64,000 nt of DNA from Streptomyces aurantiogriseus (GTDB taxonomy: Bacteria > Actinomycetota > Actinomycetes > Streptomycetales > Streptomycetaceae), in NCBI RefSeq assembly GCF_014649375.1, contig NZ_BMSX01000026.1, positions 1 through 64,000 of the forward strand, in the 5' to 3' direction. Below the pieces are notes generated by a model. It saw only the letters and a list, made by a program, of their open reading frames with translations, was not told where the DNA came from and searched no databases. Shown piece after piece: positions 15,852-24,170 of the stretch (position 1 is its first letter; each line of letters starts with the position of its first letter). A program made the translations under genes and the position numbers.

Positions 15852-16775
15852 ATGACACATCCACGCTCCTCGACCCCACCCTTCGGCCGCGCCCTCTGCG
15901 CGATGATCACGCCCTTCACCGAGGCGGGCGCACTCGACCTCGACGGCGCGCAGCGGCTCGCCGGGCGGCTGGTGGCGGAGGGCTGCGACGGGCTCGTCCT
16001 GTCCGGGACGACGGGCGAGTCGCCGACCACGACGGACGCCGAGAAGGCGGAGCTGGTGCGAGCCGTGCGGGCGGCCGTCGGCGACCGCGTGCCCCTGGTG
16101 GCGGGCGTGGGCACCGCCGACACCCGCCACACCGTCGACCTCGCCCTCGCCGCCGAGAAGGCCGGCGCGGACGGGGTGCTGGTGGTCAGCCCGTACTACA
16201 GCCGGCCCCCGCAGGACGCCCTGGAGGCACACTTCCGGGAGATCGCGGACGCGTCCGGGCTGCCCGTCATGCTGTACGACATCCCCGGACGCACCGGCAC
16301 CCGCATCGAGCCGGAGACGATGATCCGGCTCGCCGCACACCCCCGGATCGTCGCCGTCAAGGACTGCGCCTACGACCTCCTCGGCACCCAGAAGGTGCTC
16401 GCTCGCACCGAGTTGGCGTACTACGCGGGCTGCGACGAGCAGATCCTCGCCCTGTACGCGGTGGGCGCGACGGGATACGTCAGCACCGTCGGGAACATCG
16501 TCCCCCGCCAACTCCGCGCGATCCTCGACAGGTTCGACGCCGGCGACACCGGCGGGGCCGCGCTCCTTCAGCAACGGGCCATGGAACTCATCGAGTTGAT
16601 GATGGCCTCGGGACTGCCCGGGACGGTCACCGCCAAGGCGCTGCTGAATGCGCTGGACCTGCCGGCCGGGCCGGTCCGGCCACCGCTGCTGCCCGCGGGG
16701 CGGGAGGCGCTGGACGGCCTGCGGGGGGCCTACGAGCGGTTCGTGGGCCTGAGCGCGCCTTCGAACCCGGCGTAA
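15852..16775 (+). CDS. dapA: 4-hydroxy-tetrahydrodipicolinate synthase (DapA family)
   Basis: A class I aldolase of the DapA family (307 residues). Authentic DapA condenses pyruvate with aspartate semialdehyde, the first committed step of lysine and diaminopimelate synthesis. The GTTGES motif, the catalytic tyrosine in LYDIPGRTG and the Schiff-base lysine in IVAVKDC are all present. The usual KEA after the lysine is replaced by KDC, seen in some paralogues, so a different aldehyde acceptor is possible. The ATG at 15852 has no clear Shine-Dalgarno sequence and the message may be leaderless. Actinomycetes usually carry more than one dapA-like gene, and dapD lies 3 kb away. Confidence 0.78.
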   Translation: MTHPRSSTPPFGRALCAMITPFTEAGALDLDGAQRLAGRLVAEGCDGLVLSGTTGESPTTTDAEKAELVRAVRAAVGDRVPLVAGVGTADTRHTVDLALAAEKAGADGVLVVSPYYSRPPQDALEAHFREIADASGLPVMLYDIPGRTGTRIEPETMIRLAAHPRIVAVKDCAYDLLGTQKVLARTELAYYAGCDEQILALYAVGATGYVSTVGNIVPRQLRAILDRFDAGDTGGAALLQQRAMELIELMMASGLPGTVTAKALLNALDLPAGPVRPPLLPAGREALDGLRGAYERFVGLSAPSNPA

Positions 16776-16815
16776 ATTCCGGGCGGAGCCACGTCGCTCC
16801 GCCTACGGTGACCTG

Positions 16816-17319
16816 ATGAGTCGCCCCCTGCTCTACCTCGACGTCGACGGCCCTCTGAACCCTTACGCGGCCAAGCCGGAGCGGCGACCCGAGGGCTACA
16901 CGACGATCAGGGCCGCCGTGCGGCCCGGGCGGCCGTTGCGGGTGTGGCTGCATCCCGGACATGGTGCCGCCCTGCTGGGCCTGCCCTACGAACTGTGCTG
17001 GGCCACCACTTGGATGGGCGAGGCCAACCGCTGGATCGCTCCCGTGGTCGGGCTGCCCGAGCTGCCGTACGTCGATTTCGGGGACCGGCTGCTCGCCCTG
17101 CGGAACGACCAGGTCCACTGGAAGACCGAGATCCTCGTCGCCCACGCCGCAGGGCGGCCCTTCGCCTGGGTGGACGACGAGCAGTCGTCCGCCGACGAGG
17201 CGTATGTCGCCCGCCACCATCCCGCTCCGGCTCTGCTGCACCACGTGAATCCGCGGGTGGGGCTGCGGGAGGACGACTTCACGGTGCTGGAGCGGTTCGC
17301 CGCGGGGCTGCCGGAGTGA
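16816..17319 (+). CDS. HAD-like domain protein
   Basis: A soluble 167-residue protein that begins LLYLDVDGPLNP. This is motif I of the haloacid dehalogenase superfamily, with the nucleophile Asp and the second Asp two residues later. A late WVDDE fits motif IV, the metal-binding acidic pair. The length is short, with only a minimal cap. It is probably a small phosphatase or a diverged HAD-fold protein of unknown substrate. The ATG at 16816 follows the dapA-like gene by 40 bases on the same strand, so they may be co-transcribed. Confidence 0.65.
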   Translation: MSRPLLYLDVDGPLNPYAAKPERRPEGYTTIRAAVRPGRPLRVWLHPGHGAALLGLPYELCWATTWMGEANRWIAPVVGLPELPYVDFGDRLLALRNDQVHWKTEILVAHAAGRPFAWVDDEQSSADEAYVARHHPAPALLHHVNPRVGLREDDFTVLERFAAGLPE

Positions 17320-17462
17320 CCGCCGGTCCGGCAGATCCGGTCTGGCCGGCGGTCGAAGCCCGGAGCCCCGGCCGGCCCTGGGAAGGTCCCCTCTGTGCGC
17401 GCGCCTGCCCGGCCGGTCACCGACCTCGCACTGCTCACCGCGCACCGCTCTGACCGCAGCGA

Positions 17463-17927
17463 CTACGGGGTGCCGCCGGCCACGGCAGCCGCGAGGTCGT
17501 CGCGGGTCGTACGCCGCGACCTTGCCGCACGCAGCCCCAGGAACACCAGCAGTCCGAACGGTGACAGCAGGATCGTGAGGACCAGCAGCGGCCCCATCAG
17601 CAGGGCGGAGATCCCCAGCCGTCTGGCCTCCCGGTACATCCACTGCCCGAGCAGCAGATCCCAGGCGATGACCTGGGCCCAGACGGCCCCCGCGCCGTCC
17701 GCGAGGGCCGTCAGATCGCGGAAGGTGTCGAGGTCCGGGCTGCGGACCGCGATCCAGAGCTCGGGGAACACCGGGACCGCCAGTGCGAGATGGACGAGCA
17801 GGACGGGCACCGCGGTCCACGGTGACCCGGCGATGCGTCCGGTCGGGCCCCAGGCCGGTGCGAAGATCATGAGCAGCCATACGGGTGCGGCCAGCCAGAA
17901 GGAGAGCTCGAAGAGGAATCCGGTCAT
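17463..17927 (-). CDS. Multi-pass membrane protein (DUF4281/ABA4-like)
   Basis: A 154-residue membrane protein with four hydrophobic segments, at about 3-24, 38-58, 80-97 and 107-133, and an Arg-rich C-terminal tail. The layout and the PEL-W/PL-F residues recall the ABA4-like/DUF4281 family, but the match is only suggestive. Its ATG overlaps the end of the upstream membrane gene by four bases, so the two proteins are made together and may act together. The divergent MerR regulator at 19065 probably controls both. Confidence 0.6.
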   Translation of the reverse strand: MTGFLFELSFWLAAPVWLLMIFAPAWGPTGRIAGSPWTAVPVLLVHLALAVPVFPELWIAVRSPDLDTFRDLTALADGAGAVWAQVIAWDLLLGQWMYREARRLGISALLMGPLLVLTILLSPFGLLVFLGLRAARSRRTTRDDLAAAVAGGTP

Positions 17928-18940
17928 GCGACGAGATCCTTCGAAGTGGGGGCGGCCTCAGCGTCAGTTGCCTTGCGTGAAGGGGGAGTCGGAGCCCGCA
18001 GGGATCCGTACGTCCCGAGCGTGACGGCCACCAGGATCAGGCCGACCACCCCCAGCGTCGCGCCGTCCGGGTGGATCAGCGGCTGGCCCCGCAGGGCCTG
18101 CCAGAGAACCAGGGCGAAGGCGGCGGCGTACGTTCCCGAGGCGAGCAGCACCAGGCGCAGCCGTATCCGGTCGTCGGCAAGGCGGGCGAAGCGTGGCGCG
18201 AGGGCGGTCAGCACCATGACCAGCAGCGGCAGGAGTTGCAGCGCGTGCATGCCGACGAAGTGCGGGATCCGTAGATCGCCCCCGGTCGTCGACCAGCCGG
18301 TCAGCGGCATCGAAGGACCGCCGTCCGGTACGCCCACGCTGTGCGCGCCGACCACCTTGGAGACGCCACGCCGCTGCCCCGGCGCGGGTTGGGTCATCAG
18401 GAAGCCGACACCGGCCCCGGCCAGCGCCAGGACGACGCCGGAGCGCATCGCCCAGGCGGATGCACGGTCGGCGATGCGGGCGCGGAGCAGCAGCACAACG
18501 ACGGCGAGCGTGCCGAGCCACAGGATGACGACCGTGACGGCCATCGCGTTGAACAGCGCCTCGTCGAAAGGTGTTTCGTGGTTGAAGTGGCTGCGTTTCC
18601 CGCGCACCACCTGCCCGGTGATGATCACCATCTCGACGAGGCTCGCCAGCGCGACGACCGTCCCCGCCCACCAGCCCACGCGTCGTCCGCCGGGGAGGAG
18701 CGACAGCATCCAGGCCAAGGAGAGGCAGTACGCCACGAACGAGACCGCGAACTTGAACGGCTTGAACCAGATCGGGGCACCGACCAGGACGCGGTCGTCG
18801 ACGGCGAGCCCCACGGCGGACACCACCGCCATCAGCACCATTGCCGCCGAGAACAGCACCAGCGGCCGATGCCATGACCGCCATGGCGCCGACGGCGGCC
18901 CCGACGGCGCAGGCCGGGAAGACGGACGTGAAGAAGACAT
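17924..18940 (-). CDS. Multi-pass membrane protein of unknown function
   Basis: A 338-residue integral membrane protein with about eight hydrophobic segments between residues 28 and 318. A conserved-looking loop, KPFKFAVSFVAYCLSLAWML, follows the second segment, and a HFVGMHALQLLPL segment with two histidines lies near residue 225. It is reminiscent of uncharacterised Streptomyces membrane proteins found beside MerR regulators, and I cannot assign an activity. AGGGGG lies ahead of the ATG at 18940. It forms a two-gene operon with the next membrane protein and is divergent from the MerR gene across a set of GATAGC repeats. Confidence 0.65.
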   Translation of the reverse strand: MSSSRPSSRPAPSGPPSAPWRSWHRPLVLFSAAMVLMAVVSAVGLAVDDRVLVGAPIWFKPFKFAVSFVAYCLSLAWMLSLLPGGRRVGWWAGTVVALASLVEMVIITGQVVRGKRSHFNHETPFDEALFNAMAVTVVILWLGTLAVVVLLLRARIADRASAWAMRSGVVLALAGAGVGFLMTQPAPGQRRGVSKVVGAHSVGVPDGGPSMPLTGWSTTGGDLRIPHFVGMHALQLLPLLVMVLTALAPRFARLADDRIRLRLVLLASGTYAAAFALVLWQALRGQPLIHPDGATLGVVGLILVAVTLGTYGSLRAPTPPSRKATDAEAAPTSKDLVA

Positions 18941-18960
18941 GGCTCTACCCCCTAGAAACA

Positions 18961-18989
18961 GATAGCGGCGCTATCCGCTATCCGATAGC
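18961..18989. promoter_or_regulatory. Clustered GATAGC/GCTATC inverted repeats, probable MerR operator
   Basis: GATAGC-GGC-GCTATC occupies 18961-18975 and GCTATC-C-GATAGC occupies 18977-18989. A further ACTATCTATG follows at 18993-19002. These five half-sites fill the gap just upstream of the membrane-protein operon and 75-100 bases ahead of the MerR gene, where an activator-repressor of both directions would bind. Confidence 0.65.
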
Positions 18990-19064
18990 CCCACTATCTA
19001 TGATGGGAGACGGGTCGGCAAGCGCCGCCCGGCCTCAGGGCGAAGATCAAGGAGTGAACCGGCA

Positions 19065-19718
19065 GTGCGCATTGGAGAGTTGAGCCGCAAGACCGGGGTG
19101 CCGGTGCCGACGATCAAGTACTACGTCCGTGAGGGCCTGCTGCCTCCGGGCGAGCTGACCAGCCCGAACCAGGCGATCTACGGCGAGACGCACGAGCGCC
19201 GGCTACAGCTGATCCGCGCCCTGCTCGATGTGGGCGGCATGAAGGTGGCCGACATCGCGGACGTACTGGCGGCCCTCGACGACCCGGAGCGTCCGCTGCA
19301 CAAAGTGCTCGGCGCCGCCGCGGACCGCCTCGGCAGCAGGGACATCGAGCACGACGATGCCGAGTCGGCGGCCGCCCGGGCCGTCGTCGCCGACCTCATC
19401 TCCCGGCGTGGCTGGCGGACGCACGAGTCGAACCCCGCCGCCGCCGACCTGTCCAAGGTCCTTGCCGCCATGGGCCGGCTGGGCCACGGGGCGTTTGCCG
19501 AGGTGCTCGACGACTACGCCGACGCGGCCGAGCAGGTGGCCCAGGCCGACCTCAGGTACGTGGACCGGCGGGTGGCGGTCGAGGACATGGTGGAGGCCGT
19601 GGTGGTCGGGACCGTACTGGGTGAGGCGGTGTTCAGCGCGCTGCGGAGGCTGGCCCATGTGGACGCCTCGGCGAAGCTGTACGGCACGGATTGGCCGCAG
19701 GAGCGGCGGACGGAATGA
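19065..19718 (+). CDS. MerR family transcriptional regulator
   Basis: A 217-residue regulator of the MerR family. The winged helix-turn-helix begins at the first residue (MRIGELSRKTGVPVPTIKYY, with VREGLLPPGE as the wing). A dimerisation helix with ERRLQLIRALLDVGGMKVADI follows up to about residue 70, and the rest is a 140-residue effector domain of unknown ligand, with no metal-binding cysteines. The start is GTG. It is divergent from two membrane-protein genes and the space between holds clustered GATAGC repeats, so it probably controls those genes and itself. Confidence 0.85.
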   Translation: MRIGELSRKTGVPVPTIKYYVREGLLPPGELTSPNQAIYGETHERRLQLIRALLDVGGMKVADIADVLAALDDPERPLHKVLGAAADRLGSRDIEHDDAESAAARAVVADLISRRGWRTHESNPAAADLSKVLAAMGRLGHGAFAEVLDDYADAAEQVAQADLRYVDRRVAVEDMVEAVVVGTVLGEAVFSALRRLAHVDASAKLYGTDWPQERRTE

Positions 19719-19793
19719 GCCGACCGCAGTTCGCACAGCGCGCGGGGCAGGACGCGGCGGTCCGCCGAACCGGCCGCGTCACCGGCAGCGCAC

Positions 19794-19835
19794 GAGCGCC
19801 CTCCCGGGCCGTCCTCGGGCCGTGGAAGGGCGCTC
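19794..19835. terminator. Hairpin between convergent merR and dapD
   Basis: GAGCGCCCT at 19794-19802 pairs with AGGGCGCTC at 19827-19835 around a GC-rich 24-base loop. It lies between convergent genes, so it can end transcription from both sides. There is no U-tract, as is usual in Streptomyces. Confidence 0.55.
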
Positions 19836-19925
19836 AATGGTGACCGACGTCGACCACTGCCCACAGCTCGGCAGCAGGTCGGAGCGGTGATCGATGAAGC
19901 GGCCGCAGGTCACGGCCGCCGGTGA

Positions 19926-20915
19926 TCAGTTGTGGCTGTGCAGGATCTCGTTCAGGCCGCCCCACACCGCGTTGTTCGGGCGGGCCTCGACCGTGCCGGT
20001 GACCGAGTTGCGGCGGAAGAGGATGTTGGAGGCGCCGGAGAGTTCGCGGGCCTTGACGATCTGGCCATCGGGCATCGTCACGCGGGTGCCCGCGGTGACG
20101 TAGAGGCCGGCCTCGACCACGCACTCGTCGCCGAGGGCGATGCCGACGCCCGCCTCGGCGCCGATCAGGCAGCGCTCGCCGATGGAGATGATCACGTTGC
20201 CGCCGCCGGAGAGGGTGCCCATGGTGGAGGCGCCGCCGCCGATGTCCGAGCCGTCGCCGACGACGACGCCCGCGGAGATGCGGCCCTCAACCATCGACGT
20301 GCCGAGCGTGCCCGCGTTGAAGTTCACGAAGCCCTCGTGCATGACGGTCGTGCCCTCGGCGAGGTGCGCGCCCAGGCGGACGCGGTCCGCGTCGGCGATG
20401 CGGACGCCCTTGGGGGCCACGTAGTCCGTCATACGCGGGAACTTGTCGATCGAGGTCACCTGGAGGTGCAGGCCCTCGGCGCGCGCGTGGAGGCGGACCT
20501 TCTCGACGTCGTCGACCGCGACCGGGCCGAGGGAGGTCCAGGCAACGTTGGCGAGGAGGCCGAAGATGCCGTCCAGGCTCTGGCCGTGCGGCTTGACCAG
20601 GCGGTGGGAGAGCAGGTGCAGGCGCAGGTAGGCGTCGTGCGTGTCGATCGGCTTGTCGTCGAGGGAGGCGATGACCGTGCGGACCGCGACCACCTCGACG
20701 CCACGGCGGGCGTCGGGGCCGATCGCCTTCGCGGCGCCTTCACCGAGCAGCTCCACGGCCTTCTCGGCGGACAGGCGCTCGGTGCCGGACGGGCCGGGCT
20801 CGGTGGTGAGCTCGGGCGCGGGGAACCAGGTGTCGAGAACGGTGCCGTCGGCGGCGATGGTGGCGAGGCCGGTGGCCGCGGCGCCGGTGGTGCGAGGAGC
20901 AGTGGTGTCGGTCAT
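19926..20915 (-). CDS. dapD: 2,3,4,5-tetrahydropyridine-2,6-dicarboxylate N-succinyltransferase
   Basis: DapD of the actinobacterial type (329 residues). It transfers succinyl from succinyl-CoA to tetrahydrodipicolinate in the succinylase route to meso-diaminopimelate and lysine. The N-terminal half carries the substrate-binding domain. From about residue 175 the hexapeptide repeats of a left-handed beta helix are seen (RIADADRVRLGAHLAEGTTV, VVVGDGSDIGGGASTMGTLS, CLIGAEAGVGIALGDECVVE). The MHEGFVNFNAGTLG block is the family signature. The gene stands alone, between a hairpin downstream and a 175-base spacer before the MFS gene in which I see no other feature. Confidence 0.93.
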   Translation of the reverse strand: MTDTTAPRTTGAAATGLATIAADGTVLDTWFPAPELTTEPGPSGTERLSAEKAVELLGEGAAKAIGPDARRGVEVVAVRTVIASLDDKPIDTHDAYLRLHLLSHRLVKPHGQSLDGIFGLLANVAWTSLGPVAVDDVEKVRLHARAEGLHLQVTSIDKFPRMTDYVAPKGVRIADADRVRLGAHLAEGTTVMHEGFVNFNAGTLGTSMVEGRISAGVVVGDGSDIGGGASTMGTLSGGGNVIISIGERCLIGAEAGVGIALGDECVVEAGLYVTAGTRVTMPDGQIVKARELSGASNILFRRNSVTGTVEARPNNAVWGGLNEILHSHN

Positions 20916-21090
20916 GAGGGAAACCTAACCGGCGGGGGGCCGTGGAGGCTAACCAGCGGGGTGGCGTCTCAGGTGGCGGTATGTACGGCGCCACGCCCGG
21001 GGGCTGGACGGGGCCGTGGCGGTGGGGCGAGCCCGTCGCGCGTGGGGCGTGCTGCTGCCTGTCGGCAGGGGTGGACCTGGCTGTGGTGAG

Positions 21091-22311
21091 CTAGGCGACG
21101 GGCTGCGAAGCACTGTCACGGTCCGCTTCCGCCGTCCTGCGGTCGGCCGTGTTCGTGCGCTTCGCCGACAACAGGACTGCTGCGCCGGCTGTTGCTCCCA
21201 GACCCGCGCAGAGAGGCCAGAGGACGGACGGGGCCGTTTCGTAGAGAGCTCCGCCGAGAGGGGCCGCCAGGACCACTCCGCTGATGGACGCGCCCGCGTA
21301 CAGGGACTGGAAGCGGCCCTGGAGGTGGTCCGGTGCCTGGTCGGCCACGTAGGCGGTGGCGGTCGTCTTGTAGAGGAGTTCGCCCAGCGTCAGCAGGGTC
21401 ATCATCGCGATCGTGGTGGGTGTGGTCGTGCCCAGGAGAAGGGCGCCGTAGGCCGCACCGACCAGGAGCAGGCCGGCTCCGACGATGTGCAGGGGGGAGC
21501 GGTGGCGCAGGGCGAGGGCGGTGGGCAGTTCCAGACACAGGAGGATGCCGCCGTTGATGGCCAGCAGCGCCCCGTAGGCCTGGGTGTCCGTGCCGTGGTC
21601 CGCCAGGAAGACGGGGAAGGTCGAGTACTGCTGGCGGTAGATGATGTCGGTCACGAGGATCGCCGGCAGGAGGACCAGCAGCGTCGGCCGGGCTCGTAGG
21701 GCCGGCCACAGGGCGGCCTCGTGGTGAGCCGTCGGCTGCTTCGGGGCGGCGGCTCGGGCGGGGACCACCTGGGCCGTCCAGACCGCCAGGGCGACCGTGC
21801 CGAGGCCTTCGGCCACGTAGAGCCAGTCGTACGAGAAGTGGGTGGCGGCGAACGCGCCGAGCAGGGGGCCGAGGGTGAAGCCCCCGTTGGCTGCCGCCCG
21901 GACCACGGCGAAGGCCTGGCGGCGGGATCCTTCGGGCACGATGGCCGCGACGAGTGCGGAGTTGGCGGCCCGCTGGGCCCCGGACGCGTACTGCGCGAGG
22001 GGCAGGACGACGTACAAGGCCCACGTCGGCAGGGCCGGGACGGCGGCGAGCAGCAGTCCCGAGGTCGCGGCCGCTGCCAGCAGGACGCGACGGTGCCCGA
22101 ACCGGTCGCCGTACCAGCCGCCGGTGAAGTTGCCGGCCACCAGGCCCGCGCCTCCGGCGCCGCTCAGGAGGCCCGCCTCGGCCGCGCTCAGGCCGCGTGG
22201 ACCCGTGAGGTAGAGGAAGAGGAACGCGAAGGAGACGCTCACGGCCATGTTGACGAACGTGCCGCAGGCCAGCAGCCAGACCGTGCGCGGGACTTCCCGC
22301 AGTGCTCGCAC
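21091..22311 (-). CDS. MFS transporter (drug:proton antiporter type)
   Basis: A 12-segment major facilitator (406 residues), probably an exporter. The motif between segments 2 and 3 appears as GGWYGDRFGHRRVLL, the classic MFS signature, and hydrophobic segments follow at regular spacing to residue 380. The start is GTG at 22311. It is divergent from an HxlR-peroxiredoxin fusion regulator, and a perfect palindrome lies 39 bases upstream of its start. The likely arrangement is a redox- or quinone-responsive regulator controlling this pump. The exported compound is unknown. Confidence 0.8.
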   Translation of the reverse strand: MRALREVPRTVWLLACGTFVNMAVSVSFAFLFLYLTGPRGLSAAEAGLLSGAGGAGLVAGNFTGGWYGDRFGHRRVLLAAAATSGLLLAAVPALPTWALYVVLPLAQYASGAQRAANSALVAAIVPEGSRRQAFAVVRAAANGGFTLGPLLGAFAATHFSYDWLYVAEGLGTVALAVWTAQVVPARAAAPKQPTAHHEAALWPALRARPTLLVLLPAILVTDIIYRQQYSTFPVFLADHGTDTQAYGALLAINGGILLCLELPTALALRHRSPLHIVGAGLLLVGAAYGALLLGTTTPTTIAMMTLLTLGELLYKTTATAYVADQAPDHLQGRFQSLYAGASISGVVLAAPLGGALYETAPSVLWPLCAGLGATAGAAVLLSAKRTNTADRRTAEADRDSASQPVA

Positions 22312-22349
22312 CCGTCCCCCGATTCGGCCGAGTAAGTTTCTTTTGGCAA

Positions 22350-22362
22350 CTGACTATGTCAG
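22350..22362. promoter_or_regulatory. CTGAC-TAT-GTCAG palindrome, candidate HxlR operator
   Basis: A perfect 5-bp inverted repeat with a 3-base centre lies in the 101-base gap between the MFS and HxlR-fusion genes, where the local AT content is much higher than around it (AGTTTCTTTTGGCAACTGAC). It probably overlaps the promoter of one or both genes and is the best operator candidate in this gap. Confidence 0.5.
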
Positions 22363-22412
22363 CATGGCAGCCTCGGGTCAACGACGCCCGAGGGACGAAG
22401 GGACGGGAGCTC

Positions 22413-23297
22413 ATGGCCCGCAGGACGAGCCTGGAGGACTCCACCTGCGCCATCGCGCAGGCTCTGGACGTCGTCGGCGACTGGTGGACCCTGCTGATCG
22501 TGCGGGACACCGCGCGGGGGGTGCACCGCTTCGACGCGCTCCACCGTGAGCTGGGGCTGTCCCGGAAGGTGTTGACCGAGCGGTTGCGACTGCTGGTGGA
22601 CGCGGACGTGCTGGCGCGGGTGCCCTATCAGGAGCGGCCCGTCCGGCATGAGTACCGGCTCACGGCTCGCGGTCGCGCCCTGTTGCCCGTGCTCGTCGCT
22701 CTTCAGGACTGGGGGGACGCCTGGGTTCTGGGGGACGGGAGCCCCACGGCCACCGCGGCGGAGGCGTCCCTGGAGGCGCGGCGGGTGCACGAACTGGTGG
22801 GCAGCCGGGTTCCCGAGCTTCAACTGGTGGACTGTCAGGGTGAGATGCGGGATCCGGTGGGGAGTGGTGCTCCTTGCACCGTTCTGTACTGCTTCCCGGG
22901 CGCCTATGCGCGTGCCGACGCCTATCCGCCGGGGTGGTCGGAGATCCCGGGCACTCCCGGCTGCACCCTGGAGTCCCGCACCTTCCGGGACCGGTACGCC
23001 GAGTTCGTCGCCGCCGGTGCCGTGGTGCACGGGGTTTCCACTCAACGCCCGGACGAGCAGGCGGCGTTCGCGCAGAAGGAGGGGTTGGGCTTCCCCTTGT
23101 TGTCGGATGCCGAGCTCGCGCTGATCACCGCGCTGCGGCTGCCGACGTTCCGGGCGGCGGGGGCGACGCGGCTGAAGCGGCTGACACTGGTCGTGGACCA
23201 GGAGCGGGTGGTGCGGGACGTGCAGTATCCGGTGACCGATGTGGTGGGGAGCGTGGAGGCGGCGTTGACGGTGGTCAGGGGCTTGCGGGCGGGATGA
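22413..23297 (+). CDS. HxlR-type regulator fused to a peroxiredoxin-like domain
   Basis: A two-domain protein of 294 residues. Residues 8-105 form an HxlR-type winged helix with the conserved Cys 12 (CAIAQALDVVGDWWTLLIVRD) and the recognition helix LGLSRKVLTERLRLL. Residues 125-290 form a redoxin of the AhpC-TSA/PrxQ type: PGCTLESRTFRD carries the peroxidatic Cys 184 with the GCT(L/Q)ExxxFRD pattern. Single-domain HxlR proteins sense quinones or aldehydes through the N-terminal cysteine; here the attached peroxiredoxin could be the sensor or the effector. The ATG at 22413 has GGGAG ahead of it. It is divergent from an MFS pump. Confidence 0.85.
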   Translation: MARRTSLEDSTCAIAQALDVVGDWWTLLIVRDTARGVHRFDALHRELGLSRKVLTERLRLLVDADVLARVPYQERPVRHEYRLTARGRALLPVLVALQDWGDAWVLGDGSPTATAAEASLEARRVHELVGSRVPELQLVDCQGEMRDPVGSGAPCTVLYCFPGAYARADAYPPGWSEIPGTPGCTLESRTFRDRYAEFVAAGAVVHGVSTQRPDEQAAFAQKEGLGFPLLSDAELALITALRLPTFRAAGATRLKRLTLVVDQERVVRDVQYPVTDVVGSVEAALTVVRGLRAG

Positions 23298-23823
23298 GGC
23301 GCCCCAGCGCCTCCCTCGCGTACCCCTCGTCGTAGGGCACGTCCGTCAGGAGGACCTGGAGGCAGATGCCGTCCATGAGGGCCACGAGGGCGCGTGCCGT
23401 CGTCGGGTCCGTGCGGGGGGCGAGGAGGTCGGCGAGGTCCTTGGCCCACTCGGCGGCCACCGGGCGAAGGGGCGGGCGGCGCAGGGCGGCCAGGTAGAGC
23501 TCGTACTCCAGCTCGACTCCGGTGCGGTCGCCGGCCAGCCACTCGCCCATCAGGGCGGCGAGTTCGGCGGCCAGGTCGGTGTGGGGGTCCGTCAGGGCGC
23601 CGCGGGCGGCGACGAGTTGGGCGAAGCCCTCGTTCGCCTGCCGGAGGGCGGCGACCATCAGGTCGTCGAGGGTCGTGAAGTGGTACGTGGTGGAGCCGAG
23701 CGGGACGTCCGCCTCGGCGGCCACCGTGCGGTGACTCAGCCCTGCCAGGCCCTTCTGCCCCACCACCCGGATCGCCGCGTCGATGATCCGTTGCCGACGG
23801 TCGGGGTCGTAGCGGCGGGGCAT
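23275..23823 (-). CDS. TetR family regulator of the SMR pump
   Basis: A TetR family repressor (182 residues). The helix-turn-helix spans residues 10-55, with GLAGLSHRTVAAEADVPLGS and TTYHFTTLDDL in the usual places. The ligand domain is helical. Its ATG at 23821-23823 shares one base with the stop of the upstream SMR gene (TGATG), so the pump and its regulator are an operon. The 3' end runs 23 bases into the end of the convergent HxlR-fusion gene. It probably represses its own operon through the TGTACG-AG-CGTACA palindrome at 24145. Confidence 0.85.
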   Translation of the reverse strand: MPRRYDPDRRQRIIDAAIRVVGQKGLAGLSHRTVAAEADVPLGSTTYHFTTLDDLMVAALRQANEGFAQLVAARGALTDPHTDLAAELAALMGEWLAGDRTGVELEYELYLAALRRPPLRPVAAEWAKDLADLLAPRTDPTTARALVALMDGICLQVLLTDVPYDEGYAREALGRLIPPASP

Positions 23824-24143
23824 CAGTGCGCACCTCCCAGGTTCAGCACCACCACGCCCCCGACGATCAGCAGGATGCCGGCGGCCTTCATGAGGGTGAG
23901 GGCCTCACCGAAGAGGACGAGGCCGATGACGGCGATCGACGCGGTGCCGACGCCGGCCCAGATCGCGTAAGCCGTGCCGATCCCCACGGACTTGAGGGTC
24001 TGGGCGAGCAGGGCGAAGGAGACCACATAGCCGAGGGCTGTCAGGAGGGACGGCCAGAGTCTCGTGAAGCCGTCGCTGTACTTCATGGCGGTCGTCGCGG
24101 CCACCTCGGCGGCAATGGCGACGGCCAGCGTCAGGTATCCCAT
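23823..24143 (-). CDS. SMR family multidrug efflux protein (EmrE/QacE type)
   Basis: A 106-residue small multidrug resistance protein with four membrane helices. The membrane-embedded glutamate that drives proton/cation antiport is seen in the first helix (YLTLAVAIAAEVAATTAMKYS, Glu 13), and the AYAIWAGVG motif of helix 3 is intact. It should export quaternary ammonium compounds or other cations as a dimer. The ATG at 24143 has no Shine-Dalgarno sequence and starts two bases from a perfect palindrome, so the message is probably leaderless and repression would act right at the start site. It is followed at once by its TetR regulator. Confidence 0.88.
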   Translation of the reverse strand: MGYLTLAVAIAAEVAATTAMKYSDGFTRLWPSLLTALGYVVSFALLAQTLKSVGIGTAYAIWAGVGTASIAVIGLVLFGEALTLMKAAGILLIVGGVVVLNLGGAH

Positions 24144-24144
24144 G

Positions 24145-24158
24145 TGTACGAGCGTACA
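24145..24158. promoter_or_regulatory. TGTACG-AG-CGTACA palindrome at the SMR start
   Basis: A perfect 14-base palindrome ends one base before the SMR start codon. It is well placed to block a leaderless transcript when bound by the TetR protein encoded downstream in the same operon. Confidence 0.6.
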
Positions 24159-24170
24159 TATCGGAGCCTC

